This document shows positions 59,473-64,000 of a DNA stretch of 64,000 nt, piece after piece. The position numbers and the translations under genes are program-made. Position 1 is the first letter of the stretch; the number at the start of each line of letters is the position of its first letter. This DNA comes from Nocardia albiluteola (GTDB taxonomy: Bacteria; Actinomycetota; Actinomycetes; Mycobacteriales; Mycobacteriaceae): contig NZ_JAHKNI010000001.1 in the NCBI RefSeq assembly GCF_018860155.1, positions 1,147,311 through 1,211,310 of the forward strand, given 5' to 3'. The notes under the pieces are model-generated. The model had not been told where the DNA came from, searched no databases, and saw nothing but the letters and a program-made list of their open reading frames with translations.

Positions 59473-60366
59473 ATGAATCTGCCTCGCATAGGCGTCAGCC
59501 TCCCCTACATCGACCCCTACGCCGGCCCGGACGCGGTAGTCACCATTGCCCGGGCCGCCGAACGGCTCGGCTTTCACGCCGTGTCTGCCAGCGATCGGCT
59601 CCTGATCCCGGTCGGACCGCACTGGGACAACGACGCCGGTCTGCCCGAATCTCACGCCTGGGACTCGCTGGAGATGCTGACCTGGGCGGCCGCGCATACC
59701 CAACGGATTCGGGTGACCACGGATATCGTGAACTCGATCTTCCACCCGCCCATCCTCCTGGCCCGCAGACTGGCCACCCTCGACCGGCTATCCGGAGGGC
59801 GGTTGGATGTCGGCGTCGGCCAAGGCGGCGGAACGAGGAAGCCGCCGTTCTACATTCCCGAGGAGTTCGTCGCGGCGGGTGTCCCGGCGAGCCGCCGAGG
59901 TATGGGATTCATCGAGCACATCGCCGCGCTGCGGGCCTGCTGGACACCCGACCCCGTCGAGTTCTGCGGTAAGCACTACCGAATCCCACCATCCCTGGTC
60001 GGTCCGAAACCCTCCCGAGGCACAATTCCCTTGTTTGTCGGTGCGATAAACCAGCACACCATCGAACGTGCGGCCGACATCGGCGACGGCTTCGTCACCA
60101 CCGCGATCGACTGGGAGGTCACGCGTGTGCAGGTCGGGTGGTACCGAGCGGCCGGTGGCACCGGCACCGTGATGGTGAACGTGATCCCCGCCCGCCATGA
60201 ACTGACTGCCCGCGCCTTCACCGACACGGTGCTGAGGGATCTCGATCGTGCCGTCTCCGTCGGCGCCGACGAGGTGCACATCGCGCTCCACCTCCTGCCC
60301 TCCGCACCTGAGCAGCAGGTCGAGCTGTTGGAAGCGCTTGCGGCCGAGCTCGGTCCGCTGCAATGA
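59473..60366 (+). CDS. LLM class flavin/F420-dependent oxidoreductase
   Basis: The 297-residue protein has the luciferase-like TIM barrel motifs: IGVSLPYIDPYAGPDAVVTI, RLGFHAVSASDRLLIP, ARRLATLDRLSGGRLDVGVG (cofactor loop) and GRGFDGFVT-like DIGDGFVTTAIDWEVT. Members use FMN or F420 for reduction, oxidation or monooxygenation. Genome context cannot fix the substrate. It is divergent from the YCII/sigma operon and followed closely by a truncated dehydrogenase. Confidence 0.9.
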   Translation: MNLPRIGVSLPYIDPYAGPDAVVTIARAAERLGFHAVSASDRLLIPVGPHWDNDAGLPESHAWDSLEMLTWAAAHTQRIRVTTDIVNSIFHPPILLARRLATLDRLSGGRLDVGVGQGGGTRKPPFYIPEEFVAAGVPASRRGMGFIEHIAALRACWTPDPVEFCGKHYRIPPSLVGPKPSRGTIPLFVGAINQHTIERAADIGDGFVTTAIDWEVTRVQVGWYRAAGGTGTVMVNVIPARHELTARAFTDTVLRDLDRAVSVGADEVHIALHLLPSAPEQQVELLEALAAELGPLQ

Positions 60367-60379
60367 GCTGTCGAAGAGT

Positions 60380-60850
60380 TTGCTGTCTGTTCGGCTGCTG
60401 GTGACCGGTGCGGCCGGTGCGATCGGGGCGAATGTGGTGGTGCTTGCACCCGAACGTGGTTGGCAGGTAACAGGTTTGGCGCGAGCGGCGGATGAGGGGT
60501 TTGTGCGCGGCTTGGGCGCCGCCTTCCTCACCCACGCCGAGCGGGGCTGGGATGCGGTTGTAGACACCACGTCGCAGCAGGGATGGGGGCTGGCCGTGGT
60601 GCGTGACGGCGGAGCCTTCGTCGGAGTCCGGCCCAACCTGGCGCCCGAGGCAGAGCATGGGATCACCGTGCACGTGCTGATGTTGCACTCCGACGGTCCG
60701 CAACTGCGGGAACTGCTGACCCGCGCGGAGTCCGGCCTGCTGCCGACGCGCGTACACGCGGTCCTGCCGCTGGCCGAGGCCCCCGACGCCCACCGAGCCG
60801 TCGCCAAGGGGGGCACGCGCGGTCGCTACGTGCTTCAGCCCAGCTTCTAG
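60380..60850 (+). pseudogene. Truncated quinone oxidoreductase-like MDR protein
   Basis: The 156-residue frame starts at a TTG close after the LLM stop and encodes only the Rossmann half of a zinc-independent MDR oxidoreductase: VTGAAGAIGANVVVLAPERG, GWDAVVDTTSQQGW and VHAVLPLAEAPDAHRAVAKG, then GRYVLQPSF. The N-terminal GroES-like catalytic domain (about 150 residues) is absent, so it is probably a 5'-deleted remnant. Confidence 0.7.
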
Positions 60851-60922
60851 GTGCACGATTCGCCAGCATCGTTTCCTTGGGCGCGCTGGACGTCGTGACA
60901 GGTCCGCCGTTATGGTCGGTGC

Positions 60923-61258
60923 ATGAGCGGTAGCGGGGGACCGTCAGGGCCCGGCCCGAATGTATCGGTCGTTCCGGATGATGTGCAGGCGATTGGGCAG
61001 TACGTCTACAACATCGCCGACACCATGAAGCAGGCATTGGATTCGGCTGCACGTGAAGTGGACAGCCTGCTGGCGAGTGGCTGGATCGGCGACGCGGCCG
61101 ACGAGTTCTCCGCCGGGTGGGGTGAAACCCGCGATGGCGGAACCAAACTTATGCAATCCCTGACCAGCTTGGCCGAGAAGCTGGGCGTAACCGCGGCTAA
61201 CTACCGGAACATCGATGCGGCCAGCGCGTCGAACATCTCCAGTCTGGATCTGCCGTGA
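60923..61258 (+). CDS. WXG100-like T7SS protein, first of pair
   Basis: The 111-residue protein is a helical hairpin with a WxG turn at SGWIGDAADEFSAGW and helices QAIGQYVYNIADTMKQALDS and TKLMQSLTSLAEKLGVTA. This is the ESAT-6/CFP-10 type of type VII substrate, typically exported as a dimer with a partner. A Gly/Pro-rich N-terminus of about 14 residues precedes the hairpin. Its stop overlaps the GTG of the second WXG100 gene by 4 bp, so the two are coupled. Confidence 0.92.
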   Translation: MSGSGGPSGPGPNVSVVPDDVQAIGQYVYNIADTMKQALDSAAREVDSLLASGWIGDAADEFSAGWGETRDGGTKLMQSLTSLAEKLGVTAANYRNIDAASASNISSLDLP

Positions 61259-61557
61259 GTTCCGAGTTCACCGTCGACCTCGAGCAGTTGGATCGGATCG
61301 TTTCCCGGCTCACCGGCCTATCCGGATTCCTGCGTGAGCACCTGGACGAGCTGGACCGCAAGGTGAAGACCCTGTCCAACGGCAGTTGGGAGTCGGCCGC
61401 AGCCAGCGCCTACACCGCGGCACAGGCTCAGTGGTCGGCCGAGGCTCGCGAGTTCACGGATGGAATCGCCGAGGCCGGTGATGCGACGAGGAAGATGCAT
61501 GAGCGCTATACCGGTGCACGAGACAACAATCGGCGCATGCTGAATTCTGGTCGATGA
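61255..61557 (+). CDS. WXG100-like T7SS protein, second of pair
   Basis: The 100-residue protein starts at GTG 61255. It has a helical hairpin with NGSWESAAASAYTAAQAQWS at the turn (a W-x-S variant of WxG) and basic-acidic helices. It is the likely heterodimer partner of the first WXG100 protein and overlaps the next gene by 4 bp (ATGA). The four genes together form a T7SS effector operon. Confidence 0.9.
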   Translation: MSSEFTVDLEQLDRIVSRLTGLSGFLREHLDELDRKVKTLSNGSWESAAASAYTAAQAQWSAEAREFTDGIAEAGDATRKMHERYTGARDNNRRMLNSGR

Positions 61558-62864
61558 TGCGAGTCGACTGGCAAACCTATTACGACGCCGCTAAAGCCTG
61601 TCAAAACCTCGCCGACGAGCTACGCAAGGCCGATAGGCCGGTTCATGATGCAGTCAGGAGCGATTGCGTCGGCATGGCTGGCGACGCCCCGGGCTGCGCC
61701 GAGTGGGGTAAGGCGTACGACACGGCCGCGCAGCAGACGCTGCAGACCTCCGCCAGCCTGGCAAACGCGCTCACCAACTACGGTGCTGTGTTGTATGCGA
61801 TGGGCTACAACTATGGCGGAGCCAACAAGAGTAATCCGGCCCCGTCTAGGCCGAACGTGGACCAGGTCAGCGAATACAAGGTCAGTTACCCATCGTCGGT
61901 TGGCGGCAATGGGATCGGGTTCGACGACCACGGTGGAGTGAAGGCATTCTTCGACCAGTTGGTCGCAAAGGTGCTCTCCGCATTCGGGAAGCTGCCGAAC
62001 GGAGACAAGGACAAGCTGGACAAAGCGCAGTCGGCCTGGAGTACGTTCGCTGGACATGCCACTCTCACCGGAGCAGCGAGCCAGATCGCGCAGATCTCGG
62101 CCAAGTTTGATGGGATGGACGATGCCACCAATCTGCAACTCATTCAGGGTCACTTCGCGACGCTGAAGACCGGTGCCGACACCGTGACAACCGCCGCGCA
62201 GAAGATGGCCGCGCCGGTGAAGGATTACCACGACGCCACCGTCGCTCTCGGCAATCAGACCACCAGCTCAATCAATGCGCTCGAGCTCTCCATCGGCGTC
62301 GCTGCGGTTATCGGTGGAGCGCTGGCTTTGTTCAGTCTGGGCGGGTCCGCAGCCGTTGCGGAGGTTGCGGTCGACGCCGAGGTGCTCGAAACTGCCAACA
62401 CGCTCCAGACCGCCTTTCAGGCCAGTCAGATGCCGAGGATCATCGGCATCGCGGCTATGGCTGCCGGCGCGGTCGGTGTCGTCGATGCCTTCCATGCCCT
62501 ACCTGACATCGACCTCGATCGGGCTATCACGAACCTCGGCATGATCATCGCTATGCAGGTGATAATCGGTGCAGATGGCGCAATGATCAGCCCGGCGTCA
62601 ACAAAACCACCAACGAATGCGTATGACCCTTCCGGTGCGAAGGCTCCTGGTAGGCCTGGTAAAGCGGAGGGATTCAATCCGCCAAGGGGCGGTGATCGTT
62701 GGGTGCCCGCATCAAATGGGCGCGGAATGGGATGGGAAGACGCGGATGGCAACGTCTGGGTTCCCACGGGCCCAGGAGCCTTGGCGCACGGCGGTCCCCA
62801 CTGGGATGTGCAGCAGAAATCTGGTGGTTACACGAATGTTTACCCGGGAGGAGCGACACGATGA
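61554..62864 (+). CDS. T7SS-exported polymorphic toxin-like protein
   Basis: The 436-residue protein has an N-terminal helical region (QTYYDAAKACQNLADELRKA) and long helices that could form an export domain. Two hydrophobic stretches follow (about 240-265, IGVAAVIGGALALFSLGG, and about 298-315, IGIAAMAAGAVGVVDAF). Residues 379-436 form a compact C-terminal domain: GMGWEDADGNVWVPTGPG, then LAHGGPHWDVQQKSGGYTNV. As I recall it, this matches the polymorphic toxin type 37 domain, a predicted nuclease. The linker is rich in Pro and Gly, as expected for toxins. A 4-bp overlap with the next gene suggests an immunity partner. Confidence 0.8.
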   Translation: MMRVDWQTYYDAAKACQNLADELRKADRPVHDAVRSDCVGMAGDAPGCAEWGKAYDTAAQQTLQTSASLANALTNYGAVLYAMGYNYGGANKSNPAPSRPNVDQVSEYKVSYPSSVGGNGIGFDDHGGVKAFFDQLVAKVLSAFGKLPNGDKDKLDKAQSAWSTFAGHATLTGAASQIAQISAKFDGMDDATNLQLIQGHFATLKTGADTVTTAAQKMAAPVKDYHDATVALGNQTTSSINALELSIGVAAVIGGALALFSLGGSAAVAEVAVDAEVLETANTLQTAFQASQMPRIIGIAAMAAGAVGVVDAFHALPDIDLDRAITNLGMIIAMQVIIGADGAMISPASTKPPTNAYDPSGAKAPGRPGKAEGFNPPRGGDRWVPASNGRGMGWEDADGNVWVPTGPGALAHGGPHWDVQQKSGGYTNVYPGGATR

Positions 62865-63136
62865 ACCCAGTCGGCGGGACGACGCTGGAAGCTCGCGAGG
62901 TTCTCTACTACTCATACAACGATGAAGCCGCATTCTTCGGGTGGTTGGACAAGATCCCCTGCGTCAAATCCTATGTCGGGCGTGGTAATACGCTTTACAT
63001 GGAGGTAGACCCTGCGGCAGTCGACGACGAAAATTTTGCCGACCTGTTTGCGCTCTTCAGGCGATACGGGGTTGATCGTGAGCAGCTGCGCCCTCTGGAT
63101 ACCGGAAATTTTTCATCTTGGTTCGCTGGTAGCTGA
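62861..63136 (+). CDS. Probable immunity protein
   Basis: The 91-residue protein starts at ATG 62861, inside the toxin stop. GGGAGGAGCG, inside the toxin's end, is its ribosome site. It is soluble and acidic (SYNDEAAFFGWLDKIPCVKS, then DPAAVDDENFADLFALFRRYG). I do not recognise the family, but the size, acidity and ATGA coupling to a toxin gene are typical of immunity proteins, so the role is inferred from context. Confidence 0.7.
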   Translation: MNPVGGTTLEAREVLYYSYNDEAAFFGWLDKIPCVKSYVGRGNTLYMEVDPAAVDDENFADLFALFRRYGVDREQLRPLDTGNFSSWFAGS

Positions 63137-63326
63137 CCGACTGTAGTGACGTGCGACCCAAGCGGGTATGGGACCTGTGCCCTGGCCTTTAGCGCAATGG
63201 ATGCAACCTCTAGGTGTACCAGGCGGGGCACTATAAGGATGGGACCTGCACTGACAAGCGATTTTGGATCTCGTACCCATTGGTCACGAAAATAACCGGG
63301 CGCTGACCGAATTGGCTTCGAGCGCA

Positions 63327-64000
63327 TCAGCTGGTTTTGGTGTTGGTGAGGTGGGGGCCGATGTAGCCGATGTAGATCTTGCGGTCTGTGGACCAGTTGT
63401 CCAGGTAGTAGAGGCGGGGACTGATCTGGCTGCCGCGTCCGAGGCGGAAGTGGGCCTGCATGGTGATGTGTCCGGACGGTGAGACGCAGCTGGGCACGGG
63501 GAAGATGCGTTCGTGGCTCCACTGCTGCATCGTCTTCGGGGATTCAGCGGCGGCGAATTTTCCTAACGAAACAGTGCGGTAGCCGGGTGGCGGGTCGCTC
63601 AGATACGCGTGGACGCTTCTGTAGGACAGGTTGTCGGTGCGGGCTCGGAGATAGTCGCGGAGAGTCAGGACGACTTCCCAGGCGACGTTGGCAGTCGTGC
63701 CGTGTGCGTCGTGACGGTCGAGATCGCCACAGATGTCCTGGTCACCCGTAAAAACGATGCCGTCCGGCGTGAGTTGCTCCAGCTGGTCCAGTAATTGGAG
63801 GTAGGAGCCAGGGTATTCGGTTCGCTCGGGTGCCGGAACGACGACGCTGTAGGCACCGGCCTCGGCGAGTTGCCGTCGCAGAACGGAGATTTCCAGCTGT
63901 TGCGAGTGGGTGGTGTCGGTGAGTCTCTGACGTCCTCGCTCTCCAGGCCCAGCTGGTATTCCAACTGCTCGATGCCGTCGTTGCGTTCGCTGAGCAGGTC
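63327..64000 (-). CDS. Conserved hypothetical protein, C-terminal part, with apparent frameshift
   Basis: On the minus strand an open frame from about 63945 down to the stop at 63327 reads QRLTDTTHSQQLEISVLRRQ, EYPGSYLQLLDQLEQLTPDG, GDQDICGDLDRHDAHGTTAN, MQQWSHERIFPVPSCVSPSG and RLYYLDNWSTDRKIYIGYIG. It has no ATG, GTG or TTG near its 5' end. The preceding coiled-coil part (DLLSERNDGIEQLEYQLGLE, ending SEDV) is in another frame up to the window edge, so a one- or two-base indel near 63925-63945 joins them. The ending is strongly protein-like. I do not know the function. The gene continues outside the window. Confidence 0.65.
   Translation of the reverse strand, partial: PAQRTQRRHRAVGIPAGPGERGRQRLTDTTHSQQLEISVLRRQLAEAGAYSVVVPAPERTEYPGSYLQLLDQLEQLTPDGIVFTGDQDICGDLDRHDAHGTTANVAWEVVLTLRDYLRARTDNLSYRSVHAYLSDPPPGYRTVSLGKFAAAESPKTMQQWSHERIFPVPSCVSPSGHITMQAHFRLGRGSQISPRLYYLDNWSTDRKIYIGYIGPHLTNTKTS

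Noticed and set aside
63137..63326. Possible tRNA or attachment site between the immunity gene and the right-edge gene
   Set aside because: No cloverleaf-forming arms or CCA end could be found, and no integrase gene is present.

Overview
The window looks like chromosome of a high-GC, mycolate-bearing actinobacterium, most probably a Nocardia. The evidence is two tandem MspA-type porins, type VII secretion (T7SS, ESX) accessory and substrate genes, an XRE/DUF397 pair, a DUF574 methyltransferase, a CYP157-like P450, F420-type oxidoreductases and dense families of TetR, HxlR, IclR and Lrp regulators. I see no rRNA, tRNA, CRISPR array or transposase. Gene starts below were chosen by Shine-Dalgarno fit, overlap and domain boundaries, and several differ from the longest reading frame.

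Left part (1-20 kb): the N-terminus of an EamA-like permease divergent from an Lrp regulator, several small hypothetical genes and a uridine-kinase-like protein. A four-gene T7SS accessory operon follows (DUF3558 lipoprotein, small helical protein, WXG/PPE-like protein, EspG-like chaperone), then an XRE/DUF397 pair facing a chain of tiny reading frames. Next come DUF4254, an HxlR/reductase pair with a 32-bp perfect palindrome, a desaturase/patatin-like lipid pair, a decayed ArsR gene, a CYP157-like P450 without the ExxR motif, a cysteine-synthase-fold enzyme and an isocitrate-lyase-superfamily protein.

Middle part (20-42 kb): two MspA porins, IclR, a TetR plus DHA2 efflux pair, aldo/keto reductase, P1 peptidase, an orphan ClpP, and two regulator/oxidoreductase pairs. 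The most striking region is 33.5-41.6 kb. A 1090-residue AfsR/SARP-like regulator lies among three operons: a 44-codon peptide with ferredoxin and P450, a DUF4097 protein, and an ABC-2 exporter. All three promoters carry the same array of TGTCAG/TATCAG heptamers at 11-bp pitch, 9 bp before a conserved GA(A/C)(A/G)GT element. Two of them run straight into an ATG, suggesting leaderless mRNAs. I read this as one regulon that may make and export a small, perhaps peptide-derived, product.

Right part (42-64 kb): a TetR-controlled amidase/MFS/metallohydrolase locus with a recurring operator, and a YdcF-like protein. A four-gene aromatic meta-cleavage operon (extradiol dioxygenase, FAH-type hydrolase, FAD hydroxylase, YWTD propeller) follows a tandem repeat. 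Then come SRPBCC, DUF574 methyltransferase, SDR, VOC and DoxX/TetR genes, an ECF42-type sigma factor with two YCII proteins, an LLM oxidoreductase and a truncated dehydrogenase. A T7SS effector operon (two WXG100 proteins, a toxin-like protein and a probable immunity protein) follows. The window ends inside a conserved unnamed protein with an apparent frameshift.
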